From NCBI GenBank assembly GCA_905182985.1, contig CAJJDN010000176.1, forward strand, positions 1 to 64,000: a DNA stretch of 64,000 nucleotides, in the 5' to 3' direction. Positions 48,802 through 61,763 of the stretch are shown in pieces; the stretch's first letter is position 1; each line of letters opens with the position of its first letter. The notes under the pieces are model-generated. The model was not told the origin of the DNA. It searched no databases and was given only the letters and a program-made list of their open reading frames with translations. The DNA is from Paramecium sonneborni (Eukaryota; Ciliophora; Oligohymenophorea; Peniculida; Parameciidae). A program made the translations under genes and the position numbers.

Positions 48802-49905
48802 ATGTAATCTTAACATTCAGATGATGAGGGTATAAATTAACAAGAGTTCTTTTCTTCATTTTAAGTACCAGAATAGAGTTAAGAAAAGAGATAATAAAGG
48901 AAGAAAAAATCAGAGGAGACAATATTGGCAAGCAAATAAAACTTAAAGAATACCTATATTAATAAAATAACATCTCTAATTTAAGAATCTAAACCAATAG
49001 TGACTCCAAAATTTGAAAGGAAAGTATCGACAAACACAGATGATTCAACATAAGCTAAATTAATTAGAAATAGAGAATGTGCAAGAAATTCAAGAAAGAG
49101 AAAGAAGATTTATTTAGAATTGTTAGAAAATAGAGTAAATACATTAAGAGAGGAATTAGAGAAATGTAAAAAGATAATTAAAGGTCATAGTAGTTGTATG
49201 TAATAAATTGGATCTAATCCTCAAGTAATTGTTTTCACATGAATTTAGTTATAAAACTTTTTTGTAGGTAGATAGTAATTGTTTGATAAATTGGAATCTG
49301 CTGTATAAAACAATTATGATAACAATGAGATAAATCTATTACTTGATTCAATGAGATTTAGAGTTGGAGGAGGAGGAAAAGAGAGAGTAAATGCTTCAAA
49401 TTATTTTTTGTAATAAATATTGGAGATTTCTTTTCCTATTCATGTTAAATATTTATTATGGTCTTCAGCATCAAATTTAATTGAACCAAATTGGTTTTAA
49501 GATTTGAGTAGAGAAATTAATATAACAGATTCATAGATGAAATCTTTAAAGAAATCTTATAAAAGAATATAATCAGATAAGGAAAAACTAGAAGAGTATA
49601 AGAATTTAATTTATTTCTAGTATTATTAAATAATTGTAAACTGTTAAAGAAAACCTTTATTAGAGAACTAATTCTTTAGAAAATTTCATTGATGAAATGA
49701 GAAGTATTCTTACTCCAATTTAAGTAGCTAAGTTTTTGTTAGGTTTAGAAAAAGTAAATTAATTTTAATATCATAATAGAATAAGTTTCAAAAAGAACTT
49801 AATATTTCTAACTTATGGAAATAATTAGATGATGAATATGATACAGAAATCAAAGAAGAAGATTGTAATTTTTATGATACTGTCTCAAAAAAGGTTCAAA
49901 TTTGA
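48802..49905 (+). CDS. bZIP transcription factor
   Basis: 342 residues after introns 49225-49248 (24 nt, with in-frame UGA), 49596-49620 (25 nt) and 49754-49779 (26 nt). NRECARNSRKRKK is a canonical bZIP basic region (N-x7-R) directly followed by a leucine-zipper heptad (LELLENRVNTLREELEKCKK). The C-terminal part has a second coiled coil and EMRSILTPIQVAKFLLGLEK, a motif seen after the zipper in other ciliate and plant bZIPs. Starts MQSQHSDDEGINQQEF. Nuclear DNA-binding regulator; target site unknown. Confidence 0.88.
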
Positions 49906-49922
49906 TAATTTGTTAATTAAAA

Positions 49923-50876
49923 TCATTATTTGATTAAAATTTAATCTCTAATCTGATCTCCAATTAAATGTCTATAATTTGTATCTTTTTTAATTTTTCT
50001 TAGAGATCTAAATCCTTCAACAGACTACAATAATTAAATTTCTCGATCTTTAACTTATGAATACATAGTTTATGGTTTAGTAGATAACATTTTTTCGAAT
50101 TGATCTATTTCTAACATTGCATTATCCTTATAATCATTATCTAAATTTAATTCATCTAATTGAATTGTATTTTGAAATTACTGAACTTTTTGATCTGATG
50201 TTTCAAATTTAGTTCTTAGTTTCTCTTTATTTACAGATTTAGGTAATAGATTTGAATTTATAAAATGATTAACTAAAATTGGATTTTTATATTTATCTAA
50301 AAAGGTAAGATTTTTTATAGGTAACCCTTTAAAATCTGATAGATCATAAGTGGATTATTAAATAAAGGATTATTTAGGTTAACTTAATCTTTAAAAAAGT
50401 GGTTCTTCTGTAAATTAAGTCGCAGGAACAGACTAATAAGTTTTTTTCAAACCTATCTTAGCATACATCTATTCATTTTTTAATTTCTTCTATTCAAATA
50501 AACGATGTTTCTCTTATCTCTTTTAAATTCTCTCAGCTTCTTATTATTCTTTTTTAGCCATTTCTGCATTATATTTTTTCTTTACTACACAATAAACATT
50601 CTACATTCCAGCTATTGCTTAAGGGAGAAAGACAAGATCCATTTATTTCTTTGGCATATTCTCTAAGTGATTCCAAGCTAAATCAGTTCCATTGATCACA
50701 TGTTACACATTTACATTATTATATAATTCAACCTCTTCTGTAGGTAGCTTTTGTTAAGCTTTTGTTAAAGGTTACTGACTATTGATTTATAGAATAGCCT
50801 ATTCCAATTTTCTCTTCTAAGATCTTGTAGCACTTTCAACTCTATGCTTTGTAATTACTTCTTTTTTAGAAGACAT
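49923..50876 (-). CDS. Hypothetical coiled-coil protein (317 aa)
   Basis: Intronless frame from CAT 50874-50876 (MSSKKEVITKHRVESATRS). A charged helix (EMAKKEQQEAERIQKRQEKH) sits mid-protein, with GLPIKNLTFLDKYKNPIL and FRSLRKIKKDTNYRHLI near the end. No known family. Convergent with the bZIP gene, 17 bases between stops. Confidence 0.65.
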
Positions 50877-50970
50877 TAATATTATCCAAATATTACTATC
50901 AATTATTATTTAATGAAAAACCTCTAAGAACTTAACTAATTATAGAGTATCAAATCAAATATATATTATA

Positions 50971-52328
50971 TCATAATTTTACACTTTGATTATGAATTGC
51001 ATTGATACCCTTCCTATTCAATACTACCAATTACTCTTTTATTACATTTGAAAGCATCATTGTTTCTAAAAGTACTTTCTTTAATTCTTGTTATCTTTCT
51101 TTTTTATTTGTAGCCTTACCATCAATTTCATTTTATTTTATTTCTTCTTTTTAAGAAGATCCAAAATGTTATAGACTTTTTTAATTTTTCTTCTTTTCAC
51201 TCAGCACTTCCCAAATCTTTAATTTTTTTTTTTCATTATATCTGCTTCTTAATATATTGTATTCTCTTTAAAAATCCTCCAATGTTAAGTCTCTTTAAAA
51301 GTGTTCCAATTCATATACATGAACTTTTAGATTTCCTTATGCCGTTTTATAAGCTCGATAAGTAATGTTGCTTTCTAATTCTTAAGATAATTCATTAGCT
51401 TCTCCCATCTTTATCAATATTTCATATTCATATTCATTCTTCCCTTAATTAATTGTTAATTAGAGAAGTCGATCTTCTTCCTATTATTTTTATTTAGCCA
51501 ATTGCAAATAATGTTTTGATCTATTTTATAATTGTTTTTCATTGATATTAGATCTAAATTATAAGTATATAAATACATTCTCAAATCACTAAAATTAGAT
51601 TGATACTTTTTTGATATTCCACTTATAGGTCTTGAATCTCCTTTATTAAATCCACTACGTTTGGTACTTGCTGACTATGGTTTAGGTTTTTTTTAAGCTT
51701 AAAATTTATTCTTGGATTCTTATGCCAATTTAAGTGCTTTTTCCCTTATAAACTCTAACATAGCATCTATGAAGAATAATCAAGCTGAAGAAATACTCTC
51801 ATTTTGATGCCATGCAGGTACTTTCTTACACAGACTTTCAATTGTAATTACTAAATTTTCATTTTATAGATCGCTAAGAATTTAATTGATTTCATTATGA
51901 TCAAATTAAAATCCTTATTTATTATTGATTTTGTACCTGATTCTGTTAGAAAACCTTTAAATTCTTTTTAAGAAGCCATAATAGTATGATTTTTCCAGAA
52001 TTATTCAATTTGTATTTTGTGAAACGAAACCAATTAATTAAATTTTTTGAGAGCTTGAGATGTAGGAATGGCTTCTAAAAGTTTAGGTTATTATTCAATG
52101 ATTTGTTATTCTTATTTTTTATATGAGAATTTGGAACTTTCAGGCCTTCCATGTTTGGATTCAGGTCTTTTATTATTAATTTTAGGATATAACTAGAATA
52201 AGTGTAACAGAATTACTGCATATTGTTTTTGAAGATTTTCTTCAAATTTATCATCTTCACTATTGTCATCTTGAAGAAAATGCTATAATGATAATGTACA
52301 AAAGAATTACTTAATCGTCTTCAGTCAT
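50971..52328 (-). CDS. Hypothetical coiled-coil protein (417 aa)
   Basis: Four introns of 23-30 nt give an exact frame. One of them removes an apparent in-frame UGA within ...HQNE|NAMLEF. Starts MTEDDQHFLQDDNSEDD. The N-terminal half (LKKFNQLVSFHKIQIEQFW, FDHNEINQILSDLQNENLV) looks EF-hand-like in length and charge but has no convincing calcium loop. The C-terminal half is coiled coil (LKKVLLETMMLSNVIKEQL). Function unknown. Confidence 0.6.
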
Positions 52329-52381
52329 TTAATAATAATTTATTAGTAATAATAAAATGATTGTAAAAATATAATAATATC

Positions 52382-53172
52382 TCAAAAATAGGATGCAGTT
52401 TTTGGTGTTGTTTAAGATTGTTTAATAAGGACACTTTAATTAAGTTTATTGACTTGCTTTTATAATATATAAATTAGATAAATACATTTGTTGTTTCATC
52501 TAATTTGATGAGTAAGTAGGCTTCCTATTTTTTGAGTTCTTCTATCTATTACAACTTTAAGTCGGCTTCCATGGAATGCTGAGATTTAGAGATTTAATGT
52601 TCTTAAATGAATCGAAGATATTTTTATTTACGAAAGTTCTAAATAGTTTATTAAGCAAGTTAGACTTAAGTTTATACTTATTATTTTTATTCTGCCTTTT
52701 ATTATTTTATTGAGTCCAAGTTCTATCTAATAATATACTCATTTCTTTAGGATTGTTCTTTAATATTCTTCACTTCCTATTATTTCATCTATCTAAAGTT
52801 GTATTAGATTAATTTCTTATCTTATGATTGTTACATTTTCATGTTCCTAGTTCTATGTACTAAATTCTGTAATTGCATATTCACTTATTCTTTGTGTGCT
52901 TATTTATATTCTTTAAAGAGTTCATGGTCTTCTCTAATTTTAGTTAATTGTTCTTATTTTTGTTATTGTATTTATAATTTCTTCTCCCTTACCTATAAAG
53001 TTAAATAATACCTTATTTCATTTTCCAATCTAAGAAGACTGATTCTTCTCTTTGCAGCTTCCAATTGTTTTGTAGCATCATAAAACTCTTTTTTAGGTGA
53101 TACACTAGATAATTAAGATGTTTCAATGTGAGGTGCAGATGTTGAGAGATATTATTTAGATTATTTACTCAT
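52382..53172 (-). CDS. Hypothetical coiled-coil protein (253 aa)
   Basis: One 29-nt intron (52457-52485). Starts MSKQSKQYLSTSAPHIETSQ; the rest is almost one continuous Q/K/E coiled coil (LEAAKRRISLLRLENEIRYY, EELKKQEAYLLIKLDETTN). Its start is 7 bases from the stop of the B-box-like gene upstream on the same strand and its stop is 53 bases from the next gene. Confidence 0.6.
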
Positions 53173-53179
53173 AAATTAA

Positions 53180-53923
53180 TCAATTCCTAATTTTCTTAGA
53201 TCTAACCACACTAATATTGTGATTAAACACATTTAATGCTGATCTTGGAGTCATTGTATTATGACAACTATTATGTCTTTAACTCATATTCCTACTAGTA
53301 TTGCTAATATAACTCATTCCATTATTTTTACCAAAATCTTCAATTAAGATTATTAAGTTTGTTTCTAACAACTATTTCAATTCAAATAACTAAAATGCAT
53401 TATTCAACTTCTCTTAGGCTGTCTTTAATGATCGATCATATTGCGTCAGAGAATGATCATTTAAATAGCGGTTCTATTTAATCCATACATTCTAATTGAA
53501 TTAATTTATCAAATCTAATTCATTCTTTATTAATTATTATGCTCTCTCTTAATTTTATACTAGATATCGTTATTAAACACTATCAATTATCTCATTCAAT
53601 TGTTATTTCAATTATTTAAAGAAATTGCTAAATGGATTATTCAATTATTAAATCAGTTCCTCACTCTCTTTCATTAAACTCTTTGCTTTCTTACTGTTTT
53701 CATTTATTATTTAATCAAATTCATCTATTTCTTTCATATCCTCTACATGTTTCCCATGTAATTTTATTACACAATGTGCACATGCTTTCTAATATCGATA
53801 TGGACATTCATGACAAGCACAAACAAATTAAATCAAATTATTTTCATGTCCTTATAATTTGCAACATTCCTATTATTACAATCGAGATGTTAGACATTCC
53901 TTTACTCTTGGGTTTTTAAGCAT
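53180..53923 (-). CDS. B-box-like zinc finger/coiled-coil protein (247 aa)
   Basis: Intronless frame from CAT 53921-53923 (MLKNPRVKECLTSRL). CCKLQGHE, FVCACHECPYRY, ACAHCVIKLHGKH give closely spaced Cys/His residues in the order of a B-box-type zinc site, followed by a coiled coil (IINENSKKAKSLMKESEEL) and a polar tail with MSYISNTSRNMSQRHN. Similar N-termini occur in a large Paramecium family, including the gene at 5518. Partner unknown. Starts 28 bases from the divergent Snapin-like gene. Confidence 0.65.
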
Positions 53924-53951
53924 TTATTTTCGTTAAATTATATTAATATTA

Positions 53952-54259
53952 ATGGACACCAAAGTTCACGAAATATTTGAAAAGTTATTATAATTCAATC
54001 AAACTGATGAATTATAAGCTCAACAAGCTTAACTTGAAGCCTTATTAATCTAGATCAAAGATGGTACTTTATTTATATTCACTTAGAAATGCAAATGCTT
54101 ACCCAAGACACCCATTTTGGCAAAGATCAACACTACCTACACTAATTTGAAAGGATATCTGATGCTAGAAAACGATTAGATTAGGTCAATGCCAAGATGC
54201 TCAAAATCTAATAAAGAGTTGATGCTATAGAGAAAAGGTTCATTAAATTATCATAATGA
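53952..54259 (+). CDS. Snapin/BLOC-1 subunit-like small coiled-coil protein
   Basis: 94 residues with a 23-nt intron (54064-54086). Starts MDTKVHEIFEKLLQFNQ. The C-terminal helix YLHQFERISDARKRLDQVNAK aligns by pattern with the Snapin segment containing YVKKLLNARRR...VNN. Size also fits Snapin/BLOC1S7, which works in BLOC-1/BORC at endolysosomes. Assignment rests on a short helix, so another small coiled coil is possible. Confidence 0.5.
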
Positions 54260-54625
54260 TTAAATATATATATATATATTACATATAATTTATTATAAAC
54301 TATATACCTATTAATTAAATATCGCATTTCTATATTAATCTTAATTTTATTCCAATTCTATTTAATTTTACAATCTAATTCATATCTATGCTAATCTACA
54401 TTAAATTAATTACTGTGTATTATGATATCTAAAAATAATAGAGTTTACATGAATTTTATTAAATTTAAGAAAATATCCAATTTTATTTTTCAAGCATTTA
54501 ATTTTATCATCCTACTATCCTTAAGTTTATAATTTAATTCTATATATATAATAGATTCTCCAATTCTTCATTTTATTTGTTTTTAATAATTAATACTCAT
54601 ATGGAAAGAATTAATATTAATCTTA
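54260..54625. other. Intergenic spacer
   Basis: AT-rich, with a TA-repeat tract near 54265-54280; no gene seen. Confidence 0.5.
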
Positions 54626-55051
54626 ATGGGTTGTGCAGTATCAACAAAAGACATCAATCAAGAGTAATTAACTTTTGATATTGATGAATTCAATAATGAG
54701 AATGAATAAGCAATTCTTGAAATTCATTCTCATGTTGAACCTAAAGCCTTATTGTTACGAACATAACAAATTATTCATATCGATCAAGCAGATGATAGCT
54801 TTTATATCTATAATAAAACACCAGAAAACACTATCCCAACAACCTACTCAAGTTATTCAGCTTTAACTTCTAAAAAATCTTGTTTAAAATAGACATCTCA
54901 TTTTGGATAATCATTTAAAAAATCTAAAGAAAAGAATGTCCATTTTGATAATCAAATCAAAGTTATATTTGGAAATAAAGCTTTTTTATTTCGAACAGTT
55001 AAAAAAACAAAAAAAAAATGTTCTAAAATAAATCTTGATGAAATCTTTTGA
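54626..55051 (+). CDS. Small protein with N-acylation signal and PP1-type docking motif
   Basis: 141 residues, intronless. MGCAVSTKD is a strong myristoylation-plus-palmitoylation context, predicting membrane attachment. KKSCLKQTSHF and KEKNVHFDN lie in the C-terminal half; KNVHF fits the [RK]-x-V-x-F docking motif for protein phosphatase 1. Lysine-rich C-terminus (RTVKKTKKKCSK). The motif is short and can occur by chance, so a PP1 link is a hypothesis. Confidence 0.6.
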
Positions 55052-55203
55052 ATTAAATATACATGTATTTAAATAAATAATAATTATTATTAATATCATA
55101 TTTGTAGAGACTTTAATACTGAAATTGCAATTTCATTATACATAATAGTGATTTGATTATATTAAAAATGCACTAATATTCAATTTTATTAAAAACAAAT
55201 TTA

Positions 55204-56270
55204 TATGCTAACCATCTTACAATTTCCCTGTTGGATTTTAAATGTTGAACATAATCTCACACTTTTTGATTCAAGAATTGAAATTACAAGGCACAATTTA
55301 TTATTTAAAATCGATATCCATCCAAGAATAAAAATGAAATGGGATATTTCTATTTCTGGAATAAAAGCTATTCATATTGAAGATTTAATGATAAAAGCCG
55401 ATCAAGAAAATTTATATTAATTAAAACATCATCTTGATGGAAGAGTATCATATTTGGGGATTTAGAATTTTTATTAAACAATAGAGTTGCTTTCTGATAA
55501 AAAGTATTGTAAAGTAATTTTATCAAAAATTTAAGATCTGTAAAGTGGAAGATAAGTTAACAAAAGTACAATTTTGTTGTAGATCTTTCAGAAAAGATGC
55601 CTACAATTAAGAATAATTGTATTAATCAATTATTATTATGTACAAACTGTAACAACATAATAATTTCCCGAAATTATATGAAATATATGAATCAAAGGCC
55701 CACATCTATATTGTTATGGAATTGTTAGATCGTCATCTAAATGTAGATTTGATTCATGAAGAAATCTAAATCATTGCATTGGTATTATTTCACTAAGGTA
55801 TTGTTAGGACTTACTAAAAACAGTTAAGGTTCTAATGGATTACAACATTTAATATTCCAAATTTAAATTGTCTAATCTAATGATGGATAGACGTGGTAAC
55901 ATTAAACTTATTAGTTTCTGTTAAGGTTTTGGATCTAATAGTATTTAAATTAACAACTATCTTTTTTATATTGGATAAATTATAATCAAGCTGTAACAAT
56001 ACAATCTTATGTAGTTATGGATTTAAAGATTCTTACAATTCATTACCTTATATTCCAGATAAAGGCAATGAATTTATCATTGGATTATTGAACCCAAATT
56101 TAGATAATAGATTTACTTTTGATGATGCAATGCAACACGAATATATTAAAAGTATTTTTGAAGAAACCAATATACCTATTAAAAATACATAAAATCCTAA
56201 GTTAATAACTGGGGTGACAGAATCGATAACTCAATACACCAAGAGTTTTTACTGTTAAAAAATTAAATGA
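55204..56270 (+). pseudogene. Broken CAMK-type protein kinase gene
   Basis: The N-terminal part (MLTILQFPCWILNVEHNLTL...) is an open frame like the PH-like leader of a large Paramecium kinase family. Kinase traces follow in different frames: HIYIVMELLDRHLN (hinge), and GLLNPNLDNRFTFDDAMQHE (end of the C-lobe). The catalytic loop and activation segment are gone, several UGAs interrupt, and no micro-introns repair it. Confidence 0.6.
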
Positions 56271-56547
56271 TTTTCTTCAAAAATTGATTAAAAATGAAAT
56301 TTATATTTTATTTATTATAATTAAATTTCATACGACTTCATTAGTATAAATGTTGATAAAAAGTTAGATTGATTAATTTAATCATTAGCAGCATATTTGA
56401 GTTAGAGTTATCAATTTGCATAAATTTCTTAAATGAGAAAGTAAATAGAATTATATCTATATAATAAATTACAAATTTTGTTTTACTTTTGGTTTACAAT
56501 AAATATATCGAAATAAATTATACTCTGATTATTGTGATTGTTGTATG

Positions 56548-56802
56548 ATGTAAATGGGTAAAACATAAATCAACAAGAAATTGTTGAAAATGTCAAAGAA
56601 AGATGATGTTAAGATAGTAATTCGATATTTGAACTTATAAGTTTAATAAAAAGATGAATTTTTGCTAAGTAGTTTTTCTGTAAAGTACATGTCAAAAAAT
56701 GAATATTAATTTCATTTAAAGATTAAAATTTTAAAGAAACTTAATTAATACTAGAATTTTGGTGAAGTTTATGAAGCTTCCAAATATTTTTGGAGCAATT
56801 GA
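56548..56802 (+). pseudogene. Kinase N-lobe fragment
   Basis: A frame of 84 codons (MQMGKTQINKKLLKMSKKDD...) ending in NFGEVYEASKYFWSN. NFGEVYEA looks like a kinase glycine loop (GxFGxVY), after which the coding pattern stops. Probably a truncated relative of the kinase remnant just upstream. Confidence 0.4.
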
Positions 56803-56938
56803 ATAGAAAATTAGAAATGGATTCTTTAAAAATTTGTATATATAAATTAAGTCATGAAGGTATTAAACATTCATAACTATCTTAATAATTATTGATATTA
56901 ACAAATATTATTTATATAAAATAATTAATATTATATTG

Positions 56939-59803
56939 TCATTTACCTTACTTAAGTGAAGCTTTAAATTTAGCGCTAAGTAAAGAACTTACAAAACTGT
57001 AGAATTTATTCATTTTTTTCTTAACGAATTTCTGTATTTTTTTTGCTTAAATTATCATACAATAGTCTTTTCTTTTTTTGAGTAATTCATAAGATTCTAA
57101 ATAGGAGCCTAAATGTTCTAAACAATCCATTTATCCTTTAAGAATTTCAATATCTGGAATGAAGTCATCTCTTCTCAAATATTGTTTATTAAAATTATCA
57201 CCTGAATAAAATTAAGCATCTTTATTCTGTTCTTTATTGAGTTTCATTTTTTCTTCATGTTTAGATAGAAACTCTTATCCTTATTGAATTCTATGGTATA
57301 ATTAAATAAGATTTACTAATCTTAAAGGTAGAGCCTATTGCAAATGATGTTATTAATGTTTCTAAATAGACTCATATAATGTTCAATAATTTAAGATAGA
57401 GATTTTTGATTATATTAGAGAGGTGCAAATTGATATTAAATCAGATTGTCTAATTCTTTAAATTATGCGAAAAGCTCTTCCAAACCAAAATCAATTAAGA
57501 GTTATTCAAATTTATTCTAATAAGCTTAAAACTAAAATAAGTGTATAATTTACTCTCTTGTAGGCTTCATTGACAATAAGGAAGGGTTATGTATCAGGTT
57601 CAAAAAGGAATTCTTTATTAAGAATTTTAGGTTAAGTAGTAAGATTTTATAATTTTAGATGTTTAACAAAAAATGCAGTATCAGATGCTATAGTATAAAA
57701 GGAATCAATTGAAACTCCAGTACCCGTAAATGAATAAGCTTCTCTGTATAGTGTTGCTAATTCAAGGTCAGTAATGTAAGGATAATTACTAATGAGAACT
57801 ACTCTAAATTATTTGAAACTGATATTTGTAGCACGACTACCAAATGCTATTTTAAACATTTTATATCTATTTCTACGTTCTACTCTATAAAACTCTAGTA
57901 ATATTCTTAGAACAAAGGAAGCATCAACAATAAAGAGATTCTTTGTGATGGTTTTATTAACTGCTTTTTCTCTAAATACTTTTTTAACTTATTATAGAGT
58001 AGCAGTTTCATATTAAGAGAGAAGATGAGTAGCAACAAATTCTGCCTATAGTAATGGAATGTAATGATGTGGTTCATAAAATGCTGTACTATGTGAACAT
58101 TCTGGCCCTCTAAATAACAGATTACGAGCATATAAATAAAAATACATCTCATCTTAACTTGTAAAATCATTTAAAAATTCTTAAAATGTTATGCATTCCC
58201 AATTCTTCTCAAATACAGGATTACTGAAATCAACTATAAACTTTATTATCTAATCATCTATACGATGAACATCTTAATCAATCTTTTTTATTGATTTACT
58301 TTACATATCAACTTTAAAATTCATTAAATGAGAATAAGTGAATTCAGCTAAATGACTCCATAATTTCTCTCCTTTCAATTACATTTCATTCCATTTGCTA
58401 TCCAAAATTACTCTTAATGTAACTAATAATTGTAGATTAGGTCTTTTATATTATAATCCACTGAATTCTTGTTCTAATGTCTTTTTATGATGTTCAACTA
58501 AGTTTATAAATGGACAATATCCTATTGTAAACTTTTCTAATTAAATTTCCTATGCATTAAAATGTTATTCCATTGTTACTATTGAATGTCCTACTCTTGT
58601 TACAATCCTTCCTTTCTCTTCTTGTAAAGCTTAATAAGTCAAACGTTAATATGTCTTATCATTACTAAATAAATCATTGAATTTTTCTAAACCTGTTTTT
58701 TCTTTTTCATAATTGTTATTCGGAAGTGGTTCTATGTCTTTAGATTTTTCAATTTGAAAACGATCCAATTTAGATTGCAACTGCATTAATTTATCTTTAG
58801 CTTTAGATGCCACATTTAATTCTTCTTTATAATACATAAGTCTAACTTCGAAATCTTCTCTTTACATACAGGCTATTTCTCTGTATCTATTCATTAAGTT
58901 AGTGTGAATTTCATTTTCTTTAATTAATCGATCAAGATGTTGTTTGTTAGCTTCAAATACTGTCTAATATGCTTTTGATTCATTTTCTAATTTATTATAT
59001 TAAGATTTGATGTTCTAATAATGGAGATTCAATTTTTAAATTTGTTTTTCTTTAATTTAATTTTCATTAAGTAATTCATTAATTTTTTCACTTGATTTTC
59101 GTGCTAATTCTTAATATTATTCTTGTAATTTCTAAACATTAGTTTAATTTTCAATTTATTTTAATTTATCTTGAATTCTTTCAATTTCATTTTTTAATCT
59201 AACATTTTCCATATACAATTCTTTTTATCTTTTAACACTTTCGTTTTTAGAAAGTTTGGTTTAACCATCATCTTTATGATGTGATAATTGTTGAAACATC
59301 GTTTACAATTGTGTATATTTATTTTATAATTCAAGAATGGTTGATTCTTTCCCTGCTAATTATGCTAAAGCAATTTCTGCTTTATCCTTTTATTCATCAA
59401 CAAATTACACAAGATGTTTAAGAAATTTATTATTAGATAATTGATAACTCAAATAACGATCGCTTAAATAGTGTAAATTCTATTCATTACAAACTCTCCA
59501 TAATTCTGTTTCAAATTATTACAATAATACCTCTAATAAATCTCTTTTAATTGGTAATTGTACTCTAAGAAATACTTCATCTAATTAACTTTTTCGTTGT
59601 TATTCAATTTGTAAAATATATTTGCCTTCTGTAAATTTATTCTTGAATTATTCAAGAGCTGTTGATACTTGAGGTGTTTTAAGAGGAGATTTTAAATCAG
59701 GTATAAGTTATCTCAAAGTTTGTTATGATTTGTTTAATAAACGTGTTTCAACTTATCTTCTTTTAACTTCTTTAGTAACCATTTTTTACAATATATTAGA
59801 CAT
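56939..59803 (-). CDS. Large coiled-coil protein with IQ-like C-terminus (938 aa)
   Basis: Introns 57532-57553 (22 nt) and 57291-57316 (26 nt) complete the frame. Start is CAT 59801-59803 (MSNILQKMVTKEVKRR) or an internal Met seven codons on. Residues about 150-450 are long coiled coil. A globular C-terminal half follows (WSHLAEFTYSHLMNFKVD; FIVDASFVLRILLEFYRVE; FGSRATNISFKQFRVVLIS; YTIASDTAFFVKHL). The end has an IQ-like helix (MIIQAKKIQKFVKKKM). Likely cytoskeletal or basal-body, but I do not recognise the family. Divergent from the dehydratase with 49 bases between starts. Confidence 0.65.
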
Positions 59804-59852
59804 GTTTAATAAATAGTTAATAATTTGATGACTATAAAAATAAATAATTAAT

Positions 59853-61203
59853 ATGATTCCCTACATAACATAAGCACATAAATAGATGAGAGAAAGTGGA
59901 ATATAATTTTAGACAAAGTTATAAAAATCATTAAAATTGTCTGAATTATATGAAGCAACAGTATACTTAAAAAGGGAAGATTAATAATTGACTAGAGTGT
60001 TTAAGATGAGAAGTGCATTTACATCATTGTAATCTCTTTCAAAAGAGTAAAGAGAGAAGGGAGTAGTAACAGTAAGTGATGGTAACTTTGCTTAAGCATT
60101 TGCCTTCTTCTGCAATCATTTTAAGATTTAAGGTATGATAGTACGTCATTATAAAAGGTACTATTTTTGTACCTGAAGTATGTTATGGTTGGAAAATTGA
60201 TTTAATATAAAAGAATGGTAAATAATATGTGGAAGTGAAAACAGCAGGTGAAAATTTTGATGAATGTGAATAGGCAGCATAGAAATATATAAAGGAAAAT
60301 TAAAAAACACTTATTCATCCAAGTGATAACATAAAAGCTATATATGGTTGTGGAACTATTGTATAATATATAGTTTTAACATAAATAAGGGAATTGAGAT
60401 TCTTGATGAAATGCCTGGTGATGTAGACTATATCTTTTTACCAGTTGGACAAGGAGCACTTGCTGCAGGAATTGCTACATATATAAAAGAAATGAGTCCA
60501 AATACTAAAGTTATAGGAGTATAACCAGATGGTGCTGATTCTATGATTTAAGCATTCTAAGCTAAATAAGTTGTTAAACAAGAACATTTCTCTAGATTCT
60601 GTGAAGGATCAGCTGTTCCTTCTGTTCCTAAATTATGTTTGGATATATGTATGGAAAAACTTGATGATCTTGTTAAAGTCTAAGAAGGTAAAGTAAGCAC
60701 TACTATTCTATAATTATATAATTAAGGAATTGCTGTTGAACCCTCTGGTGTAATATTACTATGCTTTATAATTTATAGGCACTCTCTGTATCTGTTCTTG
60801 ATTAATTTGCTCATTAAATCAAAGGCAAAAATATTGTATGTATTCTTAGTGGAGGAACTGTTGATTTATCTAGATTTGATGAATTTAAAGAACATTCACA
60901 ATTACATGAAGGATTAAAATATTTCTTTTTAATTGAAATGCCATTCAAATCAGGAATTCTTAAGAATTTCGTTAGTCTGTATATATTAAACTCACTATCT
61001 TATATAGTTGTCTTGGCCCTGATGATGATATCACTCATATACAATTTTAAAAAAAAGCTAATCGTGAAAGAGGACCTTGTTTAGTTGCTATTGAAGTTGC
61101 AAAAAAAGATAGCATTAAAGAAGTCATGGAAAATATGAAGAAAATGCATTTATAATTTAAATTAGTAAATGATTCAAAAGAACTTTATGATTTGCTTGTT
61201 TGA
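59853..61203 (+). CDS. Threonine dehydratase-like PLP enzyme
   Basis: 412 residues after introns 60133-60157, 60361-60389, 60750-60778 and 60979-61007 (25-29 nt). Fold-type II PLP enzyme: YLKREDQQLTRVFKMRSAF matches KREDxQ...FKxRGA with the Schiff-base Lys (VFK). DGNFAQAFAFF stands where the family has AGNHAQG, LPVGQGALAAGIATYIKE corresponds to the VPxGGGGLxxG phosphate loop, and SGGTVDL to SGGN. The C-terminal GPDDDITHIQFQKKANRERG fits the ACT-like regulatory domain of biosynthetic threonine deaminase. Expected reaction: threonine to 2-oxobutanoate plus ammonia. Several near-invariant residues are altered (GNH to GNF, GGGG to GQGA), so activity is uncertain. Confidence 0.8.
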
Positions 61204-61763
61204 TGCATTTATTCACATTTATAATCAATTATATTATTAAACTCATCTATTTCTAAATTTATATCATTCGAAATCTATTACCTATATATCAACTCTTTCT
61301 TCCAAAATTATATACAAATAACTTTTTCTAATAAATCATCTATTCTAATATATTAACTCAAATCTGATTTGTAGATTAAGTATACCAACAAATAATTGTT
61401 ATTTCATTTATTTTTATGAATTTATTGCAAGATATATGAGAACAATACAATACTTCTAAAAGATAAACTTATTTTACTAAAGTTTTAAAACAATTTAAAT
61501 TATCAAATTATGATTAGACATATTTTAATGTGATTCTTTATGTTAATAATTTTAAGAGATTCTTTTCAATAAAATTTAAATAAAAGCTATAGGATTTACT
61601 ATTAATAATTCTTTCAAGGGTAGTTTTATAATTATATCTATTTAATTTATTCTTTAAGAGAGATTTTATCATTAGATTTAATTTTATTGTTATATTCATG
61701 AGGAAGAATGTGATTGTTATCACTTTCATAATAATCTTTTTTATACATATATATATAAATGAT
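61204..61763. other. Spacer between convergent genes
   Basis: AT-rich; a long frame on the minus strand read with the standard code overlaps the carrier stop and has no protein-like features. No gene supported. Confidence 0.5.
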
